DNA of 64,000 nucleotides from Nocardia vinacea (GTDB taxonomy: Bacteria > Actinomycetota > Actinomycetes > Mycobacteriales > Mycobacteriaceae), in the NCBI RefSeq assembly GCF_035920345.1, contig NZ_CP109149.1, forward strand, positions 7,006,001-7,070,000, written 5' to 3'. Under the pieces are notes generated by a model that ran no database searches, was not told the DNA's origin, and saw only the letters and a list, made by a program, of their open reading frames with translations. Numbering within the stretch: the first letter of the stretch is position 1; the number at the start of each line of letters is the position of its first letter. Both the position numbers and the translations under genes were made by a program. Positions 8,502 to 16,465 of this stretch are shown piece after piece.

Positions 8502-9254
8502 CTACAAAGAATCCTCGGCTGCCCGACGCGCCGCCTTCTCCTCGGCTTCAGCGGCATCCATGGCATCAGCTTCTTCGAGGGTAGGCGCACTGCCGCCCAA
8601 ACGTGCTGGTACCCAGTACGCGCCGGGTTCGTGCAGGTAGTCCTTCTGCAGATCCAACAGCATGGCCTGCATGGTGCTGCGGAGTTGGGCCGTGAGTTCG
8701 GCGGCGGGCTCATAGGGCTGGATCGGTGCGCCTACGGCAATGGAGATCGGAGTATTGGTGCGGCCCAGACGCTTCGGAAAGCCCTTGGTCCACACGCGCT
8801 GGGCGCCCCAGATGACGATCGGGATGATCGGCACGTCCGACTCGATCGCCATGCGCGCGGCACCGGATTTGAAGGCCTTGATCTCGAAGCTGCGGCTGAT
8901 GGTCGCCTCCGGGTAGACGCCGACCAACTCGCCCTTGCGGAGGTATTCGAGTGCCGCCTGGTACGAGTCGGCCCCCGCGGACCGATCGACGGGAATGTGC
9001 TTGAGCGCCCGCATGATCGGGCCGGAGATGCTGTTGTCGAACACCTCCTTCTTGGCCATGAAGCGGATGTACCGCTTGGGGGTGCGCACCGGCAGACCCG
9101 CGTAGGTGAAGTCCATGTAGCCGGTGTGGTTCACCGCGAGGACGGCACCACCGCGCGCCGGAATATGTTCAGCGCCCTTGACGCTGAACTTCAAACCTTC
9201 GACAAAGAAGACGGTACGGGCAAGCCCGATTATCGTCCGGTAGACGGGTTCCAC
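8502..9254 (-). CDS. PlsC-like lysophospholipid acyltransferase, tandem paralog
   Basis: 250 residues, clearly homologous along its whole length to the next gene downstream. It has NHTGYMDF for the HxxxxD box, RYIRFMAKK, YPEATISRSFEIKAFKSG and IPIVIWGAQRVWTKG. It differs mostly in the C-terminal 60 residues, which are rich in Ala and Glu. Probably the first gene of a two-gene operon. Tandem duplication followed by divergence suggests two lysolipid or acyl-chain specificities (inference). Confidence 0.85.
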   Translation of the reverse strand: MEPVYRTIIGLARTVFFVEGLKFSVKGAEHIPARGGAVLAVNHTGYMDFTYAGLPVRTPKRYIRFMAKKEVFDNSISGPIMRALKHIPVDRSAGADSYQAALEYLRKGELVGVYPEATISRSFEIKAFKSGAARMAIESDVPIIPIVIWGAQRVWTKGFPKRLGRTNTPISIAVGAPIQPYEPAAELTAQLRSTMQAMLLDLQKDYLHEPGAYWVPARLGGSAPTLEEADAMDAAEAEEKAARRAAEDSL

Positions 9255-9354
9255 AATTCCGCTAGCGTAGTCGCTGACTGTCCCATCCGGCAGAGCCGCC
9301 GCGACTGCGCGCGTCTGACCCGTCGCTCAACGTCTAAGAAAGAGGACCCTCGAA

Positions 9355-10272
9355 GTGGAACGCGCCCGCCCGATACCGCGTGAACGCGACTGGAAGGACC
9401 CGCGCGAACGCGACCGGAGAGGGCTGGTGGCCATCATGGGTGGTCTGGTGCTGACCGGCGCCGTCCTGCTCACCGGCTGCGATTCCGTATCCGGCATTCC
9501 CGGCGATGAACCGAAGCAAACGTCGGCGCCGACTACCACCGCAATGTCCGCCGCGATTCCGACCACAACTACGAAGGTCTTGGCGCAGGCGTTCGCGGTG
9601 CCGGTCGGTGAGGTTCCCGGCCTGGCCGGCGCGGCGGATGTCGCGGCCCGCTTCGGCGCCGTCTTGGCGGGCTCGACGCCCGCCGAATTGCGGTCCAAGT
9701 GCTGGATGATGGCGCCGGGCAATGTGGCCGATATGGCCACCGAGCAGAAGGCCGTCCTCAGCGCCCTCGCACAACCCGCCACCACCACGCAGAACACCGT
9801 CACCTGGCAGAACGCGGGCACGACCGTCGCCTTCGATCGGAACGAAGTCGTGGCGGCCACGAAGAATTCGTCCCAGATCGTCTGTCCATGGGTCGCGCAG
9901 GACGGCGCCGAGGCCGGACCCAATGAGGCCGACGCCAGGCATACCGTGCGGCGCTATCTGTCCCGCTTCGTCGGCACCCCGCTCGATCCCGCCGATAAAG
10001 AGGGAACCTACCCACTGGTCTGCAAGGCGAGCCCGGCGAACTGGGATCCCAGCGGAACCGGAAGTCCGACAGCCCCGCCGCTGGCCAACAACCCGGGCAG
10101 GCTCACCGGAACCACGAAATTCACCGATCAGGAGATCCGCTCGGAGCGGCTACGCGCGGGCTACGTGACCGTCGAAGTTCCGGTAACGAACTCCTCGGGT
10201 GTGACGCAGACCCGAACCTTCACCCTGACCGCGGGCAACGCGGGCTACTGCATCGGCGACGTTTCTGCCTAA
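9355..10272 (+). CDS. Putative lipoprotein, 305 aa
   Basis: GTG start followed by a charged N-terminal segment, then a hydrophobic helix ending in LLTGC, a lipobox with the lipidated Cys at about residue 42. A Thr/Pro/Ala linker follows (TSAPTTTAMSAAIPTTTT). The mature domain has a few Cys residues (KCWMMAPG, IVCPW, LVCKAS, GYCIG) likely to pair after export. Function not recognised. The long cytoplasmic extension before the membrane segment is unusual for a lipoprotein but occurs in actinobacteria. It is followed by the MBL/Rieske gene 42 bp downstream on the same strand. Confidence 0.7.
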   Translation: MERARPIPRERDWKDPRERDRRGLVAIMGGLVLTGAVLLTGCDSVSGIPGDEPKQTSAPTTTAMSAAIPTTTTKVLAQAFAVPVGEVPGLAGAADVAARFGAVLAGSTPAELRSKCWMMAPGNVADMATEQKAVLSALAQPATTTQNTVTWQNAGTTVAFDRNEVVAATKNSSQIVCPWVAQDGAEAGPNEADARHTVRRYLSRFVGTPLDPADKEGTYPLVCKASPANWDPSGTGSPTAPPLANNPGRLTGTTKFTDQEIRSERLRAGYVTVEVPVTNSSGVTQTRTFTLTAGNAGYCIGDVSA

Positions 10273-10314
10273 CCACTACCCTGGATGGCTGGTAACGGTC
10301 AGGAGGAGCAGCTC

Positions 10315-11853
10315 GTGCAGATCACCAGCGTCGGACACGCCGGATTCCACATCCGCACCGCGGCCGGGTCGATCCTTTGCGATCCCTGGGTCAATCCCGC
10401 GTACTTCGGTTCGTGGTTCCCGTTTCCGGACAACACCCAGCTGGACTGGGACGAGCTGGGCAATTGCGATTTCCTGTACGTCTCGCATCTGCACCGCGAC
10501 CACTTCGACGCGGCGCACCTGGCCAAGCACGTCAACAAGGACGCGACCGTGCTGCTGCCGGACTATCCGGTGCCGGATCTGAAGCGGGAACTGGAGAAGC
10601 TCGGCTTCCACAAGTTCTTCGAGACCGAGGATTCGGTGAAGCACCGGGTGGCCGGACCGGGCGGCGAGATCGACATCATGATCATCGCGCTGCGCGCACC
10701 TGCCGACGGACCGATCGGCGACTCCGGGCTGGTCGTCGCCGACGGCGAGACCACCTGTTTCAACATGAACGATGCCCGTCCGGTGGATATGGATGTGCTG
10801 CACGACGCATTCGGGCATATCGATATCCACCTGCTGCAGTACTCGGGCGCGATCTGGTATCCGATGGTCTACGACATTCCTTCGCGGACCAAGTCGAATT
10901 TCGGTAAGCAGAAGCGTCAGCGCGGAATGGACCGGGCGCGCAGCTATATCGAGCAGGTCGACGCCACCTGGGTGGTGCCCTCGGCCGGGCCACCGGTATT
11001 CCTCGACGACGAGTTGCGCTACCTCAATGACGATCGCGGCGACGAGGGCAATATCTTCCCGGACCAGATGGTGTTCCTGGAACAGATGAAGATCCACGGC
11101 AACGAGGGCGGGATCCTGATGATTCCGGGTTCGGTCGCCGATGTGCGCGGTGCGGAACTCTCGCTGACCCATCCGTTCGAGCCGGGCCTGATCTATGACA
11201 ACAAGGCCGATTACATCGAGCTGATGGCACAGCGTCTCGCGCCCGTGCTGGCGGCCGAAAAGGCAGCGTGGGCAACGGGTGACGAGCCGCTGCTGGAACC
11301 GCTGCGGGCGCTGTTCGAGCCGATCATGAAGCAGAGCGATCTGATCTGCGACGGGATCGGCTATCCGGTCGGGCTGGTCATCGGTGACGAAACCGTGGTG
11401 CTGGACTTCCCCAAGCGGGTGGTGCGTGAGCCGATCGAAGGTGAAGGCAAGTACCGCTACGGTTTCCGGATCCCGCCGGAGCTGGTGCGTACCGTGCTGC
11501 GCGAAAATGAGCCGGACTGGGTGAACACCATTTTCCTGTCCACCCGATTCCAGGCCTGGCGCATCGGCGGCTACAACGAATTCCTGTACACCTTCTTCAA
11601 ATGCCTCACCGACGAGCGGATCGCCTACGCGGACGGCTGGTTCGCCGAGGCGCACGACGATTCCGCCTCAACGGAATTGGCCGGCTGGGAAGTCCAGCGC
11701 CGCTGCCCACATCTGAAGGCGGATCTGTCGAAATTCGGCGTTGTCGAAGGAAATAACCTCACCTGCAATTTGCACGGGTGGCAGTGGGATCTGGAATCGG
11801 GGCGGTGCAAAACCTCCAAAGGGCATGAGCTGCGCTCGCGCAAGCTCGCCTGA
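10315..11853 (+). CDS. Metallo-beta-lactamase fold protein with C-terminal Rieske domain
   Basis: 512 residues. GTG 10315 is chosen because AGGAGGAG lies 7 bases upstream. Residues 1-290 are a beta-lactamase-like hydrolase/oxygenase fold with SHLHRDHFD (HxHxDH type) at about residue 57. Residues 455-500 form a Rieske [2Fe-2S] site: RRCPHL and, about 20 residues later, CNLHGW, giving the CxH and CxxH ligands. The combination recalls CMP-Neu5Ac hydroxylase (CMAH), which also joins a Rieske domain to an MBL-like fold, but there the Rieske domain is N-terminal. A redox enzyme fed by a reductase is likely; the substrate is unknown. Short distance to the lipoprotein suggests co-transcription. Confidence 0.8.
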   Translation: MQITSVGHAGFHIRTAAGSILCDPWVNPAYFGSWFPFPDNTQLDWDELGNCDFLYVSHLHRDHFDAAHLAKHVNKDATVLLPDYPVPDLKRELEKLGFHKFFETEDSVKHRVAGPGGEIDIMIIALRAPADGPIGDSGLVVADGETTCFNMNDARPVDMDVLHDAFGHIDIHLLQYSGAIWYPMVYDIPSRTKSNFGKQKRQRGMDRARSYIEQVDATWVVPSAGPPVFLDDELRYLNDDRGDEGNIFPDQMVFLEQMKIHGNEGGILMIPGSVADVRGAELSLTHPFEPGLIYDNKADYIELMAQRLAPVLAAEKAAWATGDEPLLEPLRALFEPIMKQSDLICDGIGYPVGLVIGDETVVLDFPKRVVREPIEGEGKYRYGFRIPPELVRTVLRENEPDWVNTIFLSTRFQAWRIGGYNEFLYTFFKCLTDERIAYADGWFAEAHDDSASTELAGWEVQRRCPHLKADLSKFGVVEGNNLTCNLHGWQWDLESGRCKTSKGHELRSRKLA

Positions 11854-12037
11854 ATCCTGGTTCCCCCGGGTGCCTTTTTCCGACTGTCGGTCGGTTCTGA
11901 AATTCGGTGCTATTCGGCCGCTCACGTGCTGGTGGCGACTACCGTGCGCTCCTACAATCAGGAGCGTCGGGGAATATCAACGAACTCGACGAACGGCGAG
12001 TCAGGTCTGCGCGACGAACTCGCCGGAAGAAGGCACA

Positions 12038-12427
12038 ATGATGACCAACAAGACGCGCGACAGCAGCATGCGCCGACTATTTGCAGAGGTCGCGCTCATT
12101 GGAGCGGCGATGGCGGTTCCGATGACGGCAGTGGCGGTTCGCGCCATGGCGATGCCGACACCTGAACCAGGTGTAGTGCAGACAGAGAATCCACACTGTC
12201 CGGGCTATGGCCCCGGGTGCAAAGGCGACGGCTGGGGCGGCAACGGCGGCTGGGGCGGCGGCGGCTGGGGCAACGGCGGTTGGGGCGGCAACGGCGGCTG
12301 GGGCGGCGGCGGCTGGGGCAACGGCGGTTGGGGCGGCAACGGTGGTTGGGGCGGCGGCGGTTGGGGCGGCAACGGCGGCGGTTCGAGCCAGTGGTTGTTC
12401 CCCCCGGGCTTGTTCGGCAGCAGCTAA
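12038..12427 (+). CDS. Gly/Trp-repeat exported protein
   Basis: 129 residues. A GGAAGAAGG ribosome site precedes ATG 12038. Residues 1-40 form a signal peptide (RRLFAEVALIGAAMAVPMTA). A short CPGYGPGCKG segment with two Cys follows. Residues 66-113 are three 16-residue repeats of Trp, Gly and Asn (WGGNGGWGGGGWGNGG). The tail is SSQWLFPPGLFGSS. No enzyme features. Gly-rich repeat proteins of this kind are usually surface or cell-envelope proteins. The repeat is encoded by three 48-bp units, so length polymorphism between strains is expected (inference). Confidence 0.7.
   Translation: MMTNKTRDSSMRRLFAEVALIGAAMAVPMTAVAVRAMAMPTPEPGVVQTENPHCPGYGPGCKGDGWGGNGGWGGGGWGNGGWGGNGGWGGGGWGNGGWGGNGGWGGGGWGGNGGGSSQWLFPPGLFGSS
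12233..12376 (+). repeat. Three 48-bp tandem repeats inside the Gly/Trp-rich gene
   Basis: In-frame 48-bp units encoding WGGNGGWGGGGWGNGG; the third unit ends in GGN instead of GNG. The units are nearly identical at the DNA level (GGCTGGGGCGGC alternating with GGTTGGGGCGGC), which points to recent duplication. Confidence 0.85.
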
Positions 12428-12947
12428 CCGAACGAATCCGAGCGTCGCAAGATAGATCTTTCGGCGATGTCGACCATTTCGGTGACATTGCTGCTTGCCC
12501 GTGTCCGGGCGCAGGTAAGGGCGCACCCACCGCGAACCCACAAGTGCGACAACCGAACTGACCGTCGTGCCGGGAGCTGGCGCCGAATACAGGAGGCCGG
12601 CGCAATACCGGGATCGACCTCGCAAGCGCTTGGCATGGCTCGCGTATCACTACGTCGACGACCCGGGCATGTCGGAGCTGGATCGCAGAACACTCGAGTC
12701 AGCCTCGCGAACACTGGCGGCCCGCGTTAAGGGCGCGTCGATACCCCTGCTGTGGGACAGCCCGTCGGAACTGGAGCGCGGGACACTCGAGTCGACCTCG
12801 CAAACACCAGCGGCCCGCTTAAAGGCGCATCGATACCCCTGCTGTGGGACAGCCCGTCGGAACTGGAACGCGGATCTGGCCCTGCGGGCACTTGGCCGAG
12901 GTCCGTGCATCGGCATAACGACGACCCGGGACTGAAGTGTCGTTGGG
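12428..12947. other. Intergenic region containing a tandem repeat
   Basis: 520 bases between the Gly/Trp-rich gene and the convergent transporter. The main content is the 92-93-bp tandem repeat listed separately. No gene recognised; frames that read through the repeat on both strands lack start signals. Confidence 0.5.
12672..12881. repeat. 92-93-bp tandem repeat, about 2.3 copies
   Basis: Unit 1 starts at 12672 (TCGGAGCTGGATCG), unit 2 at 12765 (TCGGAACTGGAGCG) and a partial unit 3 at 12857. Each full unit contains ACACTCGAGTC and ends in CTGCTGTGGGACAGCCCG. The last ~35 bases of units 1 and 2 are almost identical while the middles differ by scattered changes. Confidence 0.85.
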
Positions 12948-13904
12948 TCAGGCTCGTGAGCGGGTGGCGACAACGACGGCGACGAAGGTCAGGGCGCAGC
13001 CGATTACGGCGGTCGAGGAGAGTCCGGCGCCGGTTGGGGTGAGGAGGTCGAGGGTGATCGAGGCTAGGAGCTGGCCTGCTACCGAGGTCAGTCCGAGGAG
13101 CAGAACGCCGATCCAGCGGACGGTGATGGCGGCCAGGGCAATGAAGGCGACGCCGATGAGTCCGCCTAGATAGAGCCATGGCTCGCTGGGGAATTCGGTC
13201 GGCCAGCCGGTACCGACCAGGACGCCGGCCTCGATCGCGAACAGGGCCGCGGTGCCGATGCCGAAGTTCACCAGGGTGGCGGAGAACGGGCCGCCGACCG
13301 CGCCGACGCGACCGTTGACCGCTTGCTGCCAGGCCAGCCCGATTCCGGCCAGCGCGGGCAAAAGGATCAGCACAGCGGTCGGGCCGGTGCGCAACCACTC
13401 GGGCACCGCCGCCGAACCTACCGGCGCGCCGGACCGTCCAGCCGCGGCGAGGCCCACCGCGACCATGGCCAGCGCCGCGCCACCCACGCGCGAAACCGTG
13501 ACCGGCGTACGGCCGTTCGGCGCCAGCCCGAGCCGGTCCACCACCAGACTGCTCAGCAGTTGGCCGCCGACCGTGGCGACGGTGAAGGCCGTAACGCCGA
13601 TCGCCGCGACGGTTAGTCCTTGGCAGGCAACCAAGAACGCACCACAGAGCCCCCCGAACAACTGCACCGGTCGCAGTTCACCACAGGCCACCGCCTGCCG
13701 CACCCGCACCAGCCCGTCCCGCAGCCGCCGACTGATCGCAAACGCGATCACCAACACCACCAGTCCGAGCCCGAAACTGATACAGGCTGCCGCGATCCCA
13801 TCCTCCAACCGCACCCCCAACGCCCCATTGATCCGCCCCTGCACCGCCACCCCGGCCCCGATGCAGAACCCGAAGGCCAACCCAACCTCCGCCCGCGCCA
13901 CCAT
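12948..13904 (-). CDS. DMT-superfamily membrane protein (DUF606/YdcZ type)
   Basis: 318 residues from ATG 13904. Other in-frame starts upstream would add a basic, non-hydrophobic leader. It has ten predicted transmembrane helices in two halves of similar design: AEVGLAFGFCIGAGVAVQGRINGALG begins the first half and GIGLAWQQAVNGRVGAVGG the second. The Q-x-x-x-N-x-x-x-G motif occurs in both (QGRINGALG, QQAVNGRVG), which is characteristic of the DUF606/YdcZ family. Members are thought to be small-molecule or drug exporters of the DMT superfamily. No neighbouring gene indicates the substrate. Confidence 0.8.
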   Translation of the reverse strand: MVARAEVGLAFGFCIGAGVAVQGRINGALGVRLEDGIAAACISFGLGLVVLVIAFAISRRLRDGLVRVRQAVACGELRPVQLFGGLCGAFLVACQGLTVAAIGVTAFTVATVGGQLLSSLVVDRLGLAPNGRTPVTVSRVGGAALAMVAVGLAAAGRSGAPVGSAAVPEWLRTGPTAVLILLPALAGIGLAWQQAVNGRVGAVGGPFSATLVNFGIGTAALFAIEAGVLVGTGWPTEFPSEPWLYLGGLIGVAFIALAAITVRWIGVLLLGLTSVAGQLLASITLDLLTPTGAGLSSTAVIGCALTFVAVVVATRSRA

Positions 13905-14445
13905 CCCCGCACCGTACCGCCACCCCCACATCCTCCGACCGCGCCACAACGCACCCCGCGCCCGAGCGCACCTCACACCAGACGGAACAGACACCCTTCG
14001 CTGGAGATTCGCGGCGCCGAATGCGAGCCCGGAATCCCCGTGGTTGTGCGCGTCCACCATGCCGCGGCAACAGGCCAGGCCTCAATGCCTGCGGCAGATC
14101 GAGTGCGGGTCGGGCCATTGCCTCGGCCTGCGGCGCAAGGCAGGAACAGCAACCAGGCGTAGCTCCGAGCCCGACAAGTTCGAGTGGGTTTGCGACCGGA
14201 CTGTCGCAAACCCAGTCACTACCTCGCATAGGCCGCAAACTATGTGCGATCACCCGATATGCGAGACCACCATTCGGGCATCGTGTCTCGGGAGCGGTGG
14301 CAGCGCGCTGTGCGGGGCTACCGCGCTCGTCTTTTCAGCGACTCGTGGCGCGGAACTGGCAGCAGACAATCGACCGAACCCCCAGTGCGAGAGCTCGCAG
14401 TGATGCGATGGCGGCATGGTCAGGACGGGCCCCGCCGTCCATCGA
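13905..14445. other. Intergenic region, one hairpin, no gene recognised
   Basis: 541 bases between two minus-strand genes. Contains the terminator-like hairpin at 14185-14214. Open frames on both strands have neither start sites nor family features. Confidence 0.5.
14185..14214. terminator. Hairpin, probable terminator
   Basis: Perfect 12-bp stem TGGGTTTGCGAC / GTCGCAAACCCA with a 6-base loop. Lies 231 bases past the stop of the DUF2236 gene on the minus strand. Confidence 0.5.
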
Positions 14446-15699
14446 CTACCCGGCGCGCAGGGTGGTGCGGGCGGCGTAGGTGTCGTGACGAGCGTAGGTG
14501 CGGTCGCCGCCGTTGCGGGCGATGGAGCCGCGGACCAGGCGGGCGCGGATTCGGGCACCGAGTCGTTCTTGGAAGTGGGTGGCGCCGGGGATGAGTTGGC
14601 GGGGTACTTCCAATGCGCCGTTGACGACGGCAGTGGCCATGACGGCGCTCTGGAAGAATTTGCTGTTCTCCAGGCCGAGGAAATCGGAGTTGGTCGGGCC
14701 GAGGACGATCCGGCTGTAGGCGACCATATAACTGGTGATCACCCGACGGATCAGGCGCTGAGCTGCGGTGTCGGTGCCGATGAACAGGCCGCCCGCGGCC
14801 GGGACCAGGGCCTGGGCCAGGCGGCGGGAGTCCTCGTCCGGGATGAATTCGGTATCGGCGAGGATCCAGAAGGCGCGCCAGGTATCAGTTTCATTGGTCG
14901 GCAGGATTTCGGCGTCGATGCCGAGCAGGAATCCGACGTAGCGCCAGAGCTGGAATACGGCATCCTTCTCCTGCGCCGAGAAGCGCAGGCCGAGCGCCTG
15001 TGCGCCAACCAGATTCGCCATCGAGAACAGCCCGAGCGTGCCGACGGTGAGCACCTGGTTCACCGGATGGTCCCAGGCTTCGTAATTCCAATCGGGACGT
15101 CGATTCATACCCGCCCGGACCAGCGCGTGCATCAGCCGCACCCGCAGCACACTCTTGTAGCCGACCTGATTGCGTTGCAGCCCACCGGGAGTCGTGACGT
15201 CCAGCCACCACTGGGTGGTTTCGGCCAGGCGGCGCGGCGCCATGGCGTCGAGGTCGCCGGTGCCGACCAGGGTCTTATCCGCGCGGGAGGCCAGATAGCC
15301 GCCCATCAGCGCGAACATGCCCATCGCGATGCCACCCCAGACGCTGGTGCGTTCCACGACCCGGGCACCACGGTCGATCTTGGTGCGGTCCAGCCAGTAC
15401 GGGTCCGTCTCGACCTGACCGAAGAATGCCGTCAACTCGGCGGGCGCATTCGGCACCGTATCGATACCGCGTTCCACGGCGATCTCGAACATCCGCCGAC
15501 CCTCGCCGACCGGCAGCCGCTTGAACATCGCGACCACATCGTCTGCGAGCGGATCACCGACCTGTGTGAACCGGCGGAACGAATCCCGCTGCGCCGCGGT
15601 GCAGCGCAGATCGCCGGGCGCCAGCACCGGCACCGCATACCGGAACGGGAACTCCGTGAACAGCGGCGGAGTGGGCAGGAGCTGGTTGTCATGCGTCAT
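14446..15699 (-). CDS. DUF2236 / MpaB-type oxygenase
   Basis: 417 residues from ATG 15699, preceded by GGGGAA. The sequence matches the DUF2236 family, the haem-containing group that includes latex-clearing protein and MpaB. Features are GIAMGMFALMGGYLASRAD, RVRLMHALVR (His and Arg that serve as haem-binding candidates in the family), and a C-terminal RNGGDRTYARHD. In Lcp the haem is b-type and cleaves polyisoprene; most DUF2236 members have unknown substrates. No Tat or Sec signal is present, unlike secreted Lcp, so it is probably intracellular. A TetR regulator is divergent, 109 bp away, and likely controls it. Confidence 0.75.
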   Translation of the reverse strand: MTHDNQLLPTPPLFTEFPFRYAVPVLAPGDLRCTAAQRDSFRRFTQVGDPLADDVVAMFKRLPVGEGRRMFEIAVERGIDTVPNAPAELTAFFGQVETDPYWLDRTKIDRGARVVERTSVWGGIAMGMFALMGGYLASRADKTLVGTGDLDAMAPRRLAETTQWWLDVTTPGGLQRNQVGYKSVLRVRLMHALVRAGMNRRPDWNYEAWDHPVNQVLTVGTLGLFSMANLVGAQALGLRFSAQEKDAVFQLWRYVGFLLGIDAEILPTNETDTWRAFWILADTEFIPDEDSRRLAQALVPAAGGLFIGTDTAAQRLIRRVITSYMVAYSRIVLGPTNSDFLGLENSKFFQSAVMATAVVNGALEVPRQLIPGATHFQERLGARIRARLVRGSIARNGGDRTYARHDTYAARTTLRAG

Positions 15700-15808
15700 T
15701 GCATTTCCCCCATCGGAAGAGAGGTTCGCGCCCAGGCCGAGCACATTCTGACAAGACCGTCCCACAAATTCGAATATCTGGCAAGGATCTATGCCAGAAT
15801 GGACCGCG

Positions 15809-16453
15809 ATGGCTACTACCTCACGGTCCTACGGCGGCATACCGATCGAACAGCGCCGCGCCCGTCGCCGCGCCGCACTGCTGGATGCCGCGCTGGACAT
15901 CATCGGGACCTCAGGATTCGCCAAGCTCACCGTCTCCGGACTATGCACCCAGGCCAAACTCTCCGAGCGCTATTACTACGAGAGCTTCAGCGACCTCGAC
16001 ACCGTATTCAGTGAGTTGTTCGAGCGCATCGTCGACGAAATCGGCCAGACCGTGGTCGCCGCATTCATGGGGACCGACGCCGACATCCGCGCCAAGACCC
16101 GAGCAGCCATCGCCGCGGCCGTCGACCTGATCGCCGACGATCCACGCAAGGCCCGCATCGTCACCGTCGAGGCGCAACTGAATCCGCCGCTGCTCATGCG
16201 CCGGGCCGAGGTGATGCGCTCATTCGCGGGCATCATGACGGCGGTCTGCGCCGAGGAGATCGGTGCCGATGTGGTCGAAAGTGCCGGTGACCAAGCCGAA
16301 TTCGCCGCCACCCACCTGCTCGGCGGGCTATGGGAGACCACCAACAGCTGGCTGGCCGGCACCCTCTCGATATCCCGCGACACGCTGATCGACCGCTCCA
16401 CCGATCAATTCCTCCTGACCGCAACCCATCTCATCGAAGCGCCGCACGGCTGA
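15809..16453 (+). CDS. TetR-family regulator
   Basis: About 214 residues from ATG 15809 (ATG 15791 also possible). N-terminal helix-turn-helix at about residues 20-65: RRAALLDAALDIIGTSGFAKLTVSGLCTQAKLSERYYYESFSD, shown here only as the domain extent with recognition helix SERYYYESF. The C-terminal ligand domain is alpha-helical and not assignable. Divergent from the DUF2236 oxygenase gene, so autoregulation and control of that gene through the shared 109-bp spacer is the likely role (inference). The short spacer was not seen to hold a perfect palindrome. Confidence 0.85.
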   Translation: MATTSRSYGGIPIEQRRARRRAALLDAALDIIGTSGFAKLTVSGLCTQAKLSERYYYESFSDLDTVFSELFERIVDEIGQTVVAAFMGTDADIRAKTRAAIAAAVDLIADDPRKARIVTVEAQLNPPLLMRRAEVMRSFAGIMTAVCAEEIGADVVESAGDQAEFAATHLLGGLWETTNSWLAGTLSISRDTLIDRSTDQFLLTATHLIEAPHG

Positions 16454-16465
16454 CAGCCCATTGCC

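Noticed and set aside
10276..11655. 459-codon minus-strand frame opposite the MBL/Rieske gene
   Set aside because: Translation shows no motifs, whereas the plus-strand frame has metal-binding motifs and a ribosome site.
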